64,000 nucleotides of DNA from Olivibacter sp036959255. Lineage in GTDB: Bacteria > Bacteroidota > Bacteroidia > Sphingobacteriales > Sphingobacteriaceae. The stretch is from contig NZ_JAWMTI010000007.1 in assembly GCF_036959255.1 (NCBI RefSeq), positions 62,001-126,000 on the forward strand. Reading direction: 5' to 3'. Shown piece by piece: positions 25,547 through 34,516 of this stretch (the stretch's first letter is position 1; every line of letters starts with the position of its first letter). The notes below the pieces were generated by a model that had not been told where the DNA came from, did no database searches, and saw only the letters and a list, made by a program, of their open reading frames with translations. The translations under genes and the position numbers were made by a program.

Positions 25547-25570
25547 ATAAAGACGATCAATAATGGAGAT

Positions 25571-25628
25571 ATGAAACGATCATGATTTGCCAATCACCTC
25601 GTTAAATCAATAATCATGATCGTTTCAT
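25571..25628. other. Perfect 17-bp hairpin between susC and susD
   Basis: ATGAAACGATCATGATT (25571-25587) and its exact inverse (25612-25628) flank a 24-base loop. No T-run follows. It is related in sequence to the hairpin at 28840-28900 in the same operon. In RNA it could protect the upstream message or reduce read-through into susD. Confidence 0.8.
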
Positions 25629-25653
25629 TTCCTTAAAAAAACAAATTATAGAG

Positions 25654-27396
25654 ATGAAAAAGATATTTTTTATAGGCGCACTTGCACTGCTAACGGCTTG
25701 CGAAAAATCATTCGAACTTTATCCTCCGGACAAGCTCTCGCCTGAAACGGCGTTCAATACAGAAAAGGACTTACAATTGTACGCGAATTCTTTCTACAAC
25801 AACTTACCGGATGGGAATGATATCGTAAGAGGGGATCAAGTAAGCGATTTCCTTGTGGGTTCCACCATCGATGCCTACCTATCCGGAAGCTACTCTGCCG
25901 CACAAGCGGGTGGCTGGACTTGGGGAGCGCTACGGAACATCAATTATTTCCTTGAACAAATGGAGCGAGCCCAAATAACGGACGAATCGCGCAAGCATTT
26001 TGAAGGCCTTGCGCGCTTCTTTCGTGCCTATTTTTACTTTAACAAAGTGAAACAATTTGGCAATGTGCCCTGGCAAGAGAAAACACTTGGGGTTGATGAT
26101 CCCGATTTATACAAAACACAAGATCCCCGGGAATATGTAATGGATAAGGTGCTGGCGGATCTGAACTTTGCTTGCGAAAATATTACCGAAACCATCGACC
26201 CAACGTCTTCACAAATAACCAGAACGATAGCCCTCGCCTATAAATCAAGAATCTGTCTCTTCGAAGGCACCTACCGTAAATACCATCAAGAACTTGGTTT
26301 GGAAGCGACCGCCAATACCTGGCTTCAGGAGGCTGTCGACGCCGCAAAAAAAGTTATCGATGGAGGAAAATACCGCCTAAATGTAGAGTCGGACCCGACA
26401 CTGAGTTTCAGAAACCTGTTTATCAACGAGCAGCCCAAAACCAACGAGATTATGCTTGCGGCAGTAAACAATGCTTCACTACGTGTCCTTAATGACGCTA
26501 ACTGGTTTTGGACAAGTGCCACCTACGGAAGAAGACTCAGTTTTACCAAAACATTCATCAATACATTCCTAAATCGCGACGGCAGTCGCTTTACCGACCA
26601 AGTCAATTACAACGAGATACCATTCTGGAACGAAGTAAAGAACCGAGATCTGCGTTTACAGCAAACAATCCGCATGGGTAACTATCAACGAGAAGGGCAA
26701 GCTGCGCCTCCCGACTTTACTTACACCTATACCGGTTACATGCCTTATAAGTTTACGCTCGACTCGAAAGCCACGGATGGTCGAGCGGAAAATAACAATT
26801 CGCTTCCTCTAATGCGTTATGCAGAAGTTTTACTTAATTATGCAGAGGCCATGGCAGAATTGGATCTTTTTACGGAATCGGAATGGAACCTAACCATTAA
26901 ATTACTTCGTGAACGTGCAGGCTTAAGCAACACCGCTATGCCTTTAGCTTCCGATCCCTACCTCCAACAAGCGTACTTCCCCCATGAGAACTTGAGTACC
27001 GCTTTGCTTGAAATAAGGAGAGAAAGAGCAATTGAGCTGGCAATGGAAGGTTTTCGTTATGACGATCTCATGCGCTGGAAGCTAGCGCCTTTATTGCTCA
27101 AACCTTATGTCGGTCTTTATGTTCCCGCCCTCAACACTGCCTACGATCTTAATGAAGATGGTCAGAACGATGTATCGTTTGTCACCGCAGTCCCGTCAAA
27201 TCCGCAAAAGGGAATTGTCTATTTCGTCATCAACGGCACACAGCATTATTTGAGTAATCAAAGCAGTGGAACCATCGTTGCACAAAATAACCTGACGCGG
27301 GTATTCGAACCTTTTATGTATCTAAGACCCATCCCCATAGAAGAGATTACACTTAATCCGAACTTAAAACAGAATCCCGAGTGGGAATCGCGGTAG
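25654..27396 (+). CDS. SusD/RagB family nutrient-binding lipoprotein
   Basis: The 580-residue surface lipoprotein has a lipobox (LLTAC, Cys at 16) followed by the usual EKSFELYPPDKLSPETAFNTEKDLQLYANSFYN start and tetratricopeptide-like helices (GWTWGALRNINYFLEQM; ARFFRAYFYFNKVKQFGNVPW). The C-terminal SusD motif is LRERAGL...LLEIRRERAIELAMEGFRYDDLMRWK. It forms the lid of the SusC transporter encoded upstream. The gap to susC is 107 bases and is filled by a hairpin. Confidence 0.95.
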   Translation: MKKIFFIGALALLTACEKSFELYPPDKLSPETAFNTEKDLQLYANSFYNNLPDGNDIVRGDQVSDFLVGSTIDAYLSGSYSAAQAGGWTWGALRNINYFLEQMERAQITDESRKHFEGLARFFRAYFYFNKVKQFGNVPWQEKTLGVDDPDLYKTQDPREYVMDKVLADLNFACENITETIDPTSSQITRTIALAYKSRICLFEGTYRKYHQELGLEATANTWLQEAVDAAKKVIDGGKYRLNVESDPTLSFRNLFINEQPKTNEIMLAAVNNASLRVLNDANWFWTSATYGRRLSFTKTFINTFLNRDGSRFTDQVNYNEIPFWNEVKNRDLRLQQTIRMGNYQREGQAAPPDFTYTYTGYMPYKFTLDSKATDGRAENNNSLPLMRYAEVLLNYAEAMAELDLFTESEWNLTIKLLRERAGLSNTAMPLASDPYLQQAYFPHENLSTALLEIRRERAIELAMEGFRYDDLMRWKLAPLLLKPYVGLYVPALNTAYDLNEDGQNDVSFVTAVPSNPQKGIVYFVINGTQHYLSNQSSGTIVAQNNLTRVFEPFMYLRPIPIEEITLNPNLKQNPEWESR

Positions 27397-27403
27397 TATG
27401 AAA

Positions 27404-27434
27404 CCCTTGATAACACATGATGTGTTATCAAGGG
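27404..27434. terminator. 14-bp hairpin after susD
   Basis: CCCTTGATAACACA (27404-27417) pairs perfectly with 27421-27434 across a 3-base loop (or 13 bp with a 5-base loop). The downstream DNA is AT-rich (AAATTTTATTTATTT) but has no immediate T-run. It starts 8 bases after the susD stop. It could be a partial terminator that sets a higher susCD than enzyme level. Confidence 0.6.
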
Positions 27435-27525
27435 CTCAAACTTAAATTTTATTTATTTATATTAAAATTTGTTATTTTTTATTTCTTTTTGTTTATTTGA
27501 ATTACTAACACCATTATAAACAAAC

Positions 27526-28767
27526 ATGATAACTGCCAACGACTCGTCTTTACTGGCGAAAGCCGGTCTTCCGAAAAACTTAACGTGGGGATACCTGGGC
27601 GTATTGATTTTTATGATGGGGGATGGTGTTGAGCAAGGCTGGCTCAGTCCCTATCTCTTATCACAGCACATGCGCATTGAGCAATCCGCAGCCTTATTTA
27701 CGGTATACGGTGTTACCATTGCGATCTCCTCCTGGCTATCGGGTGTACTCGCAGAAACTTATGGCCCAAAAAAGGCAATGTTGGCCGGTTTACTCCTTTA
27801 TATTATCGGTACTGTTGGTTTTGTAGGTTTCGGCATGGCCAGACTTCATTATCCGATCATGTTGGCAACTTACGCCATTCGCGGTTTTGGCTATCCTTTA
27901 TTTGCTTATTCTTTTCTGGTATGGATCACTTACAAAACACCACAAACGATGTTAGGAAGAGCAGTTGGATGGTTTTGGTTTGTCTTTACCGGTGGATTAA
28001 ATGTACTGGGGGCCTATTATTCGAGTTGGGCGATTGAAAAGCTGGGTTATCAAAACACCTTATGGAGCTCGATTTTCTGGGTGGCCTTGGGCGCTCTTTT
28101 GGCCCTCGTATTTAACAAAGAATCTTTTGATACCCATCAAAAAAGAGGTCAAACTCCTAATAAAGGGGAAGAGCTTATGAAAGGCTTCACCATTATCAAA
28201 GAGGAGCCCAAGGTACTTTTGGGAGGGATTGTACGGATTATTAACACGACGGCTCAATTTGCATTCCCTGTTTTTTTGCCGATTTACATGGCGCAGTTTG
28301 CGATCAGCACCAAAGAATGGCTGCAGATATGGGGAACAATCTTTACAGCAAATATTGCCTTTAACTTGATTTTTGGCTTTATAGGGGATCGTCTGGGATG
28401 GCGCAGAACGATTATTTGGTTTGGCGGTATCGGTTGCGGCTTAACCACCCTGCTTCTCTTTTACATCCCCGTGTGGACCGGTGGGAATTACTGGGCAGTT
28501 ATGTTGGCCGGTGTTTTATGGGGCGCCTTATTAGCAGGTTACGTTCCCTTATCGGCGCTTGTACCCTCTCTGGTCGAAAAAGACAAGGGAGCCGCTATGG
28601 CCATCTTAAATTTAGGTGCCGGTCTTCCGGTATTTGTTGGTCCAGCTCTTGTCGGCCTATTCATCAGCACCATTGGAAATGCAGGAATTGTCTGGATTCT
28701 GGCTACATTGTATTTTATAAGTGCGCTACTCACCGTATTTATAACATTACCGAAAAAAATGAAGTGA
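27526..28767 (+). CDS. MFS polyol permease, RbtT/DalT/CsbX type
   Basis: The 413-residue inner-membrane transporter has about 12 hydrophobic segments and the MFS loop motif GVLAETYGPKKAM between TM2 and TM3. A related motif FGFIGDRLGWRRTII lies at the start of the second half. The N-terminus (NLTWGYLGVLIFMMGDGVEQGWLSPYL) closely resembles ribitol and D-arabinitol permeases (RbtT/DalT) and CsbX; this is recognition from memory. It should bring a pentitol, another alditol or a related small ligand into the cytoplasm for the kinases encoded downstream. Confidence 0.85.
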   Translation: MITANDSSLLAKAGLPKNLTWGYLGVLIFMMGDGVEQGWLSPYLLSQHMRIEQSAALFTVYGVTIAISSWLSGVLAETYGPKKAMLAGLLLYIIGTVGFVGFGMARLHYPIMLATYAIRGFGYPLFAYSFLVWITYKTPQTMLGRAVGWFWFVFTGGLNVLGAYYSSWAIEKLGYQNTLWSSIFWVALGALLALVFNKESFDTHQKRGQTPNKGEELMKGFTIIKEEPKVLLGGIVRIINTTAQFAFPVFLPIYMAQFAISTKEWLQIWGTIFTANIAFNLIFGFIGDRLGWRRTIIWFGGIGCGLTTLLLFYIPVWTGGNYWAVMLAGVLWGALLAGYVPLSALVPSLVEKDKGAAMAILNLGAGLPVFVGPALVGLFISTIGNAGIVWILATLYFISALLTVFITLPKKMK

Positions 28768-28839
28768 ATGTAGAAATAAGAAAATTGAGGTAGTTGAAGC
28801 AATCACAACAGGCACCAATGAATAAATAGTTATATAGGG

Positions 28840-28900
28840 ATGAAACCGTCATGATTTGCAAAAATCACACTGTGAAATGATTAAATCATGACAGCTTCAT
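28840..28900. other. 18-bp hairpin between permease and dehydrogenase genes
   Basis: ATGAAACCGTCATGATTT (28840-28857) pairs with 28883-28900 at 16 of 18 positions. The first arm and start of the loop (ATGATTTGC...AATCAC) match those of the susC-susD hairpin at 25571. The two are therefore copies of one element. Confidence 0.75.
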
Positions 28901-28923
28901 CACCAAAGAAAAAAATTTAAAAG

Positions 28924-29925
28924 ATGAAAATTTTAATAACAGCCCCTTATCACGAAAAGGCCCAACGCGAACTAGCAACGTTATTCGGAGAAATTGTCTA
29001 CCGCGAATGGAAGGAGAAAGGAAGCGCCTATACGGAAGGCGAGTTGATTGCTTTGCTTACAGAGGTCCAACCGGATGCGCTGATAACCGAACATGATCAA
29101 GTAACAGAGAAAGTCATCATGGCCTTTCCGTTGCTCCGATTCATCGGTGTTTGCAGGGGAACCCCTTCCAATATAGCGATCGATATCGCCACTCAAAAGG
29201 GCATCCCTGTATTTAATACACCTGCACGCAATGCGCAGGCAGTGGCGGAGCTGTTTATTGCGAACTTGATTACCTTTATGCGACATACGCTTGCCGGTAT
29301 CCGATGGCTGGAAGGAAAACAATGGGAAGCGGGCGCGCATGCTTCCTACCTACAGTTTAAAGGGCATGAGCTTGCGGGAAAAAAAGTAGGTATGGTCGGT
29401 TTTGGCGCCGTGGGCCAGACAATCGCGCATATACTTCAACATTTTCCATGCAATATCGTTTACTATGATCCCTATCATACAGATGAAAACACACAATTTA
29501 GCAAAGTATCGTTGGAAGAGCTTTTCCGTTCCTCGGATGTCGTTGCCATCCATTTACCGGTGACGGAACAGACAAAAGGCATGATCGATAAGCAATTCAT
29601 TTCTTTAATGAAAAAGGACGCTATTTTTGTCAACACAGCAAGAGCGGTAGTCGTTAACCGAACAGATTTATTGAAAGCGATTGTAGACGAAAAAATCGCA
29701 GGGGCTATTCTGGACGTCTTTGATCATGAACCGCCGGATGCGATCGACTATGAATTGATCCATCATGAACGTGTTTTAGCCACTCCTCATATAGCAGGCG
29801 CAACCTTTGAAGTAGAAGATCACCATGCTGACATCATGAATGATTGCTTAAAAAACTTCTTCAAAGAGGGACGCAAGCAGGTTAGGCAGCTTGTTAACAA
29901 AGAAATACTGTCATTTAAAAATTAA
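28924..29925 (+). CDS. D-isomer specific 2-hydroxyacid dehydrogenase
   Basis: The 333-residue NAD-dependent enzyme is of the SerA/phosphoglycerate dehydrogenase type. The NAD-binding motif is GFGAVGQTIA (about 160-169). The catalytic triad is visible as Arg in NTARAVVVN (about 238), Glu in FDHEPP (about 267) and His in ATPHIAGATFEVE (about 286). It would oxidise a 2-hydroxyacid or reduce a 2-oxoacid, possibly a phosphorylated aldonate formed in this pathway. It lacks the C-terminal ACT domain of SerA, so a role in serine synthesis is unlikely. The following kinase starts 3 bases after its stop. Confidence 0.88.
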   Translation: MKILITAPYHEKAQRELATLFGEIVYREWKEKGSAYTEGELIALLTEVQPDALITEHDQVTEKVIMAFPLLRFIGVCRGTPSNIAIDIATQKGIPVFNTPARNAQAVAELFIANLITFMRHTLAGIRWLEGKQWEAGAHASYLQFKGHELAGKKVGMVGFGAVGQTIAHILQHFPCNIVYYDPYHTDENTQFSKVSLEELFRSSDVVAIHLPVTEQTKGMIDKQFISLMKKDAIFVNTARAVVVNRTDLLKAIVDEKIAGAILDVFDHEPPDAIDYELIHHERVLATPHIAGATFEVEDHHADIMNDCLKNFFKEGRKQVRQLVNKEILSFKN

Positions 29926-29928
29926 ACG

Positions 29929-31371
29929 ATGAAGCAGGAAGCTTATTTGGTGGTTGACATAGGGACAGGTAATGCACGGGTAGCGATAACGGCAGCTGAT
30001 GGAACGATCCTGAAACTGAAACGGGAAAATGTGCATTATGAACAGGATTCCGACTACCCGGATGCAATCTCTTTTGACCCTACAAAGCTCTGGAATCAGC
30101 TCATACAGATGAGCAAGGAGCTTTTACAGGAAAAGGAGAATTACCATATCGTAGCAATTACAGCCACCAGTCAACGTGAAGGGATTGTCGCTCTTGATGC
30201 CAAAGGCAATCCAATAATAGGCATGTCCAATCATGACAATCGTGGCAGGGAATGGGAAAGTATAATAAACGATAAGTCAGCCATGTATAAGGTGGTTGGC
30301 CGATATCCAACAGCTTTGTTTTCTGCGTTGAAGCTTGTTGGTTTACGTGAACGAAAAAAAGAGTTATGGAAGCAAGTAGTCACCTTTACGAGCATTAGCG
30401 ACTGGGTCGCTTTTCAATTTTCCGGCATACTTGCCTATGAACATTCTCAAGCATCAGAAACCTTGCTATATGATATTGAACAGGCTTGCTGGAGCCCCTC
30501 CTACTGTGCTTTATTCAACCTGCCATTCGAAATGTTACCGCCGCTTAAACGTGCAGGTACTTTACTGGGGTCACTATTACCCCCATTAGCACAAGACTTA
30601 CACCTCGGTGAAGGCGTGCAAATCATCGTAGGCGGTTCCGACACACAGGTTGCGATCAAAAGTGTATCACCCAACGTTGACGATATCATCATTGTTTCCG
30701 GCACCACCACACCGGTTGTCAAATTAGTTAATCATTATCAGGTAGATCAGCAAGAAAGAACCTGGACAAGCAGACACATCGATGAAGCGCACTTTGTCTT
30801 AGAGGCAAATGCCGGCGTAACCGGGTTGAATTATCAACGACTCAAGGAAATCTTCTATCCAAATGAAGATTACCAAATCATTGAAGAAGAGCTGAACCAA
30901 GTTTCCACCCCGCAATGCATCGCCTCCCTGGGTTCCTTGATAGCGGATGAAAAATCCCCCTTAACCAAGGGCGGTTTTATCTTTAATGCACCCGTTTCCC
31001 ATCAGTTGACACGGGGTGATTTTGTTTGGGCCATTTTATGGGATATCGCCTGTAGCATTTATGAAAACTACAAGACACTCTGCCAAGTTACACCGCATGC
31101 GAAAGACTACGTGTTAGCTTGTGGCGGTGGTGTTCAAAGCGCCACTTTAAGACAGTTCTTGGCCAACTTATTTGATAAAAAAGTAATTATCCGAAAGACC
31201 TATAGGCAGTCTTCCGTAATCGGGGCAGCCCTCATCTGCACGGAAAGTTTAAAGGTGAGCAGCTATGAACCTTCTACACTGGAAACAAGCTTTCCCCGTG
31301 AACGTCAGCATTATTTAGCTTTATATGAGGAATGGTCTAAGGTTCGTAAAACGTTTAAACAAGTACAATGA
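29929..31371 (+). CDS. FGGY-family carbohydrate kinase, LsrK-like
   Basis: The 480-residue two-domain sugar kinase has the N-terminal ATPase motif VVDIGTGNARVAI (8-20), ITATSQREGIVALD (about 83-96), and the FGGY C-terminal glycine motif LACGGGVQSATLRQFLANL (about 402-420). The segment with SQREGI resembles autoinducer-2 kinase LsrK and related erythritol/polyol kinases more than xylulokinase. It should phosphorylate an alditol or a linear sugar entering through the upstream permease. It overlaps the next kinase gene by 4 bases (ATGA). Confidence 0.88.
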   Translation: MKQEAYLVVDIGTGNARVAITAADGTILKLKRENVHYEQDSDYPDAISFDPTKLWNQLIQMSKELLQEKENYHIVAITATSQREGIVALDAKGNPIIGMSNHDNRGREWESIINDKSAMYKVVGRYPTALFSALKLVGLRERKKELWKQVVTFTSISDWVAFQFSGILAYEHSQASETLLYDIEQACWSPSYCALFNLPFEMLPPLKRAGTLLGSLLPPLAQDLHLGEGVQIIVGGSDTQVAIKSVSPNVDDIIIVSGTTTPVVKLVNHYQVDQQERTWTSRHIDEAHFVLEANAGVTGLNYQRLKEIFYPNEDYQIIEEELNQVSTPQCIASLGSLIADEKSPLTKGGFIFNAPVSHQLTRGDFVWAILWDIACSIYENYKTLCQVTPHAKDYVLACGGGVQSATLRQFLANLFDKKVIIRKTYRQSSVIGAALICTESLKVSSYEPSTLETSFPRERQHYLALYEEWSKVRKTFKQVQ

Positions 31372-32807
31372 ATGAATATGTTATTGGCATCGATATCGGC
31401 ACACAAGGCGCAAGAGTAGCGCTTATTCAAACAAACGGCTTCGTGATCGCGAGTGCTTCTGTCCCATTCACACTCACCGCCCAATCTCGGGAAGAACAAT
31501 CACCGGATATGTGGTGGGATCATACATTAACGGCTTTGCAAAAGGTCAGCAAGCAAATATCCAAGCTGATCCCCCCTCGGGCAATAAAAGCAATTGCCAC
31601 CACCTCCACGTCAGGAACGGTGATTCCCATTAATGAAAACGGACAGGCCTTGCACCCGGCACTTATGTATAGCGATCAGCGTTCCCTGGAAGAAGGAAGA
31701 CGTTGTCAACGCTTAGCCAAGCAACATAATCCAAGAGGCTTTACAGGCTTTAATGCATCGTCCGGTCTTTCAAAAATTTGTTGGTTTTCAAGAAATTACC
31801 CGGAAAAAGCGAAACAGGTATACAAATGGATCCATGCGGCAGATTTCATTACAGGTAAGCTTTGCGGCAGATTTGATGTAACAGACTATACCAATGCATT
31901 AAAAACAGGTTATGACGTAGGCTCTTATGCCTGGCCGAGTTACCTAGATCAACTCGTGCCCAGGCATCATCTCCAAGAAGTGGTGGCTTCCGGAACCATT
32001 GTTGGTAAGCTGCAAGCTTCCTTAGCAAAGGAACTGCAAATACCCGAAATAGAAGTTGTGGTTGGATTGACCGATGGTTGTGCTTCCCAAATGGCTTCAG
32101 GTGCCATCAAACCAGGTGATTGGAACACCACAATCGGTACGACCATGGTTATTAAAGGCGTTACGGAGAAAAACATAATCGATCCTTCGGGTAGCATCTA
32201 TTGCCATCGCCATCCGGAAGGCTTCTGGATGCCGGGGGGTGCCAGCAATACCGGGGCCGATTGGGTAAGTCTTGATTTCAACAAAGAAGAGCTTCCTCAA
32301 TTGAATGAGCAAGCCGCCCAATTGATGCCAAGTTCTTTTCTGGCCTGGCCGCTTCGGCAAAAGGGCGAACGATTTCCGTTTACCGCACCGCATGCAAAGG
32401 GTTTTGCCCCTCAAGGTTTATCCAAACAGGTGCTTTATACCGCAAATATGGAAGGGGTTGCTTACATTGAACGCTATGCTTATGAACAGATCGAACGGTT
32501 ATCTTCCGAGCCGGTAAGAGCTATTTTTACTGCAGGTGGTGCCAGCAATAGTGCTAGCTGGTTGCGCATACGAAGTAATGTACTGAATAAGCCGATTTAT
32601 AAAGGCAGGGAGGCAACTGGCGTGCTGGGTGCAGCAATATGCGCTGCATCACAAACGACTTTCCGCTCCCTGACGGATGCAGTCAAACAGATGACGCAGA
32701 TAGAGGAGGAAGTGTTTCCTGAAGAGAGCTTATCGGCAATATATGAAGAAAATTATCATAAATTTATTCAATTGTTAATCGACAAACAATACCTTGCAAT
32801 ATGTTAA
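31368..32807 (+). CDS. Second FGGY-family carbohydrate kinase
   Basis: The 479-residue kinase has GIDIGTQGARVALI (7-20), an ATP-binding TIGTTMVIKGVT (about 255-266) and the C-terminal TAGGASNSASWLRIRSNVLNKPIY (about 385-408). It differs clearly from the kinase encoded just upstream: it has ATTSTSGTVIPIN where the other has TATSQREGIVALD, a position linked to substrate choice. It resembles D-ribulokinase/xylulokinase-like proteins. Two unlike kinases in one operon suggest two phosphorylatable products, or a two-part substrate. Exact substrates are not predictable here. Confidence 0.87.
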   Translation: MNEYVIGIDIGTQGARVALIQTNGFVIASASVPFTLTAQSREEQSPDMWWDHTLTALQKVSKQISKLIPPRAIKAIATTSTSGTVIPINENGQALHPALMYSDQRSLEEGRRCQRLAKQHNPRGFTGFNASSGLSKICWFSRNYPEKAKQVYKWIHAADFITGKLCGRFDVTDYTNALKTGYDVGSYAWPSYLDQLVPRHHLQEVVASGTIVGKLQASLAKELQIPEIEVVVGLTDGCASQMASGAIKPGDWNTTIGTTMVIKGVTEKNIIDPSGSIYCHRHPEGFWMPGGASNTGADWVSLDFNKEELPQLNEQAAQLMPSSFLAWPLRQKGERFPFTAPHAKGFAPQGLSKQVLYTANMEGVAYIERYAYEQIERLSSEPVRAIFTAGGASNSASWLRIRSNVLNKPIYKGREATGVLGAAICAASQTTFRSLTDAVKQMTQIEEEVFPEESLSAIYEENYHKFIQLLIDKQYLAIC

Positions 32808-33400
32808 CTGTATATCTTTTAAGACATGGTGAGACCGCTTACAATGCGGATGGAAATCGCTATTGCGGCCTGACCGATCTAGACCTAACAGACCGAGGGA
32901 TAGAGCAGGCAAAACAAATAGCAGTGCTACTTCAAGGTGCGTCCATTGATGCCGTCTATGCTTCCCCTTTGCGACGAGCGTATCGAACAGCCGCCTTAGC
33001 AACGGGCGGACAGTTTGAAGTAAAAACGGATCAACGATTAATGGAATTGGATTTTGGAAGTTGGGAAGGTAAAACCCGCCAGGAATTCGTCGCCGAAAAC
33101 CCGGCACTTTGGGAGGCTTGGGATGCCTCACCCGAAAAAGCACGGGCAGGTGGTACCGGCAACACTGCGTTGGAAATTGTAAAACGCGTGGATACCTTCT
33201 TCTCTGATATGTTGATTAAACACGCGAATGCAAATATCATGGTGGTTGCCCATAATACGGTGAACCGCCTGTATTTAGCCTACAAATTAGGAATGCCGTT
33301 ACGCAATTATCGACAAATTATTCAGGAAAATTCGGCTGTTAGCCGCTTTGAATTGGACGAACAGGAGACACTCAATCTTCATCAATTGAATGCACATTAA
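32801..33400 (+). CDS. Histidine phosphatase family protein (GpmB/CobC-like)
   Basis: The 199-residue enzyme has the branch-2-type catalytic motif LRHGETAYNADGNRYCGLTDLDLT with the nucleophilic His at residue 9, an Arg in SPLRRAYRTA (about 60), Glu in MELDFGSWEGK (about 87) and the second His in VVAHNTVNR (about 150). It should remove a phosphate from a small phosphorylated metabolite; the cofactor-independent mutase name is often misapplied to this group. It overlaps the upstream kinase by 7 bases and the downstream gene by 11 if that gene starts at 33390. A phosphatase beside two kinases is noteworthy. Confidence 0.87.
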   Translation: MLTVYLLRHGETAYNADGNRYCGLTDLDLTDRGIEQAKQIAVLLQGASIDAVYASPLRRAYRTAALATGGQFEVKTDQRLMELDFGSWEGKTRQEFVAENPALWEAWDASPEKARAGGTGNTALEIVKRVDTFFSDMLIKHANANIMVVAHNTVNRLYLAYKLGMPLRNYRQIIQENSAVSRFELDEQETLNLHQLNAH

Positions 33401-33413
33401 ATTAGATCATGTC

Positions 33414-34289
33414 ATGAACAACTTATTTTTACTAGGTATTTTTATGCTTGTCAGCTTTAATGAAATGCTTGCGCAAGAGAAGCTGAACATTATTCCCGTC
33501 AAAACGGCCAAGGATCTCCATCGCTTTTTTCAGTATAACCCTGCCAATAAGGCGATTATTTCAGGGCATCGTGGCGGAACGGAAAAAGGCTTTCCGGAAA
33601 ATTCGATAGAAGCTTTCGAAAACACTTTAAAATATACACAGGCATTTTATGAAATAGACCCTCGACTGACAAAGGATAGTGTCATTGTACTGATGCATGA
33701 TGCAACGCTTGACCGTACGACAACCGGAAAGGGCAAGCTAAGCGATTATACCTATGAAGAACTTCAGCACTTTCAACTAAAGGACGTTGATGGCAAGGTT
33801 ACACCCTACCATATCCCCACCTTATCGGAAGCTATAGAATGGGCACGCGGAAAAACGGTCCTCAACCTGGATAAAAAAGATGTTCCCATGGAAATGACCG
33901 CTGCATTGATAAAAAAACATAAGGCAGAGGCCTTTGTAATGGTGACAGTGCACGATGCAGATCAAGCTAAATTTTACTACCTGCAAAATAAAAATCAGCA
34001 ATTTTCTGCTTTTGTAAAAACACCGGATGCTTTAAAACCTTATGAAGATGCCGGGATACCGGCCAATCAGATGATTGCTTATATTGGTCCGGACATTAAA
34101 CCTGAAAATCAAGTGATGTACAAATTATTACATGCAAAAGGAATACGCTGTATGATTTCGTCAGCACCTACTTACGACAAGCTAAAAACCAAAGAAGAGC
34201 GTGCCAAAGCCTATCGAGCCATTATTGAAGATGGAGCTGATGTGTTGGAATCAGACCTTCCGATTGAAGTTGGGGAGGCGATTGAGTAG
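33414..34289 (+). CDS. Secreted glycerophosphodiester phosphodiesterase family protein
   Basis: I prefer the ATG at 33414 (an upstream ATG at 33390 adds 8 residues), because MNNLFLLGIFMLVSFNEMLAQ is a good signal peptide. The GDPD motifs are ISGHRGGTEKGFPENSIEAF (catalytic His and Arg, then the Glu), YEIDPRLTKDSVIVLMHDATLDRTTTGKG (metal ligands Glu and Asp, second catalytic His), and LNLDKKD. It should hydrolyse a glycerophosphodiester or similar phosphodiester in the periplasm. It is the last gene of the operon, and so may release the ligand for the permease and kinases. Repeat DNA follows it. Confidence 0.88.
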   Translation: MNNLFLLGIFMLVSFNEMLAQEKLNIIPVKTAKDLHRFFQYNPANKAIISGHRGGTEKGFPENSIEAFENTLKYTQAFYEIDPRLTKDSVIVLMHDATLDRTTTGKGKLSDYTYEELQHFQLKDVDGKVTPYHIPTLSEAIEWARGKTVLNLDKKDVPMEMTAALIKKHKAEAFVMVTVHDADQAKFYYLQNKNQQFSAFVKTPDALKPYEDAGIPANQMIAYIGPDIKPENQVMYKLLHAKGIRCMISSAPTYDKLKTKEERAKAYRAIIEDGADVLESDLPIEVGEAIE

Positions 34290-34516
34290 TTGAGACGTTG
34301 AATAGGGAATTAGTTAATTAGCCGATTAGCCAATGGAGCATGGGCGTGGAGTAGAAGTTGTTGAGTAGTATTGCTCCTACGAACGTCATCACGAATAACC
34401 AATAACGAGTCTAGCCCTTAGGAGTGTCTCTGCTCACAACGGGCAACTCGCAACGCACAACTAATAGCTAATAACCAATAATCAGCAACGAATAACCAAC
34501 AACTAGTAACCAATAA
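34290..34516. repeat. Degenerate intergenic repeats between convergent genes
   Basis: The gap is filled with GTTGAGACGTTGAATAGGG, TTAGTTAATTAGCCGATTAGCC...GCATGGGCGTGGAGTAG (34310-34355; near copy at 8080-8140), GCAACTCGCAACGCACAACTAATAGC, and many AATAACCAATAA/CAACGAATAACC words up to the stop of the regulator gene. No gene or terminator is seen. Confidence 0.65.
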
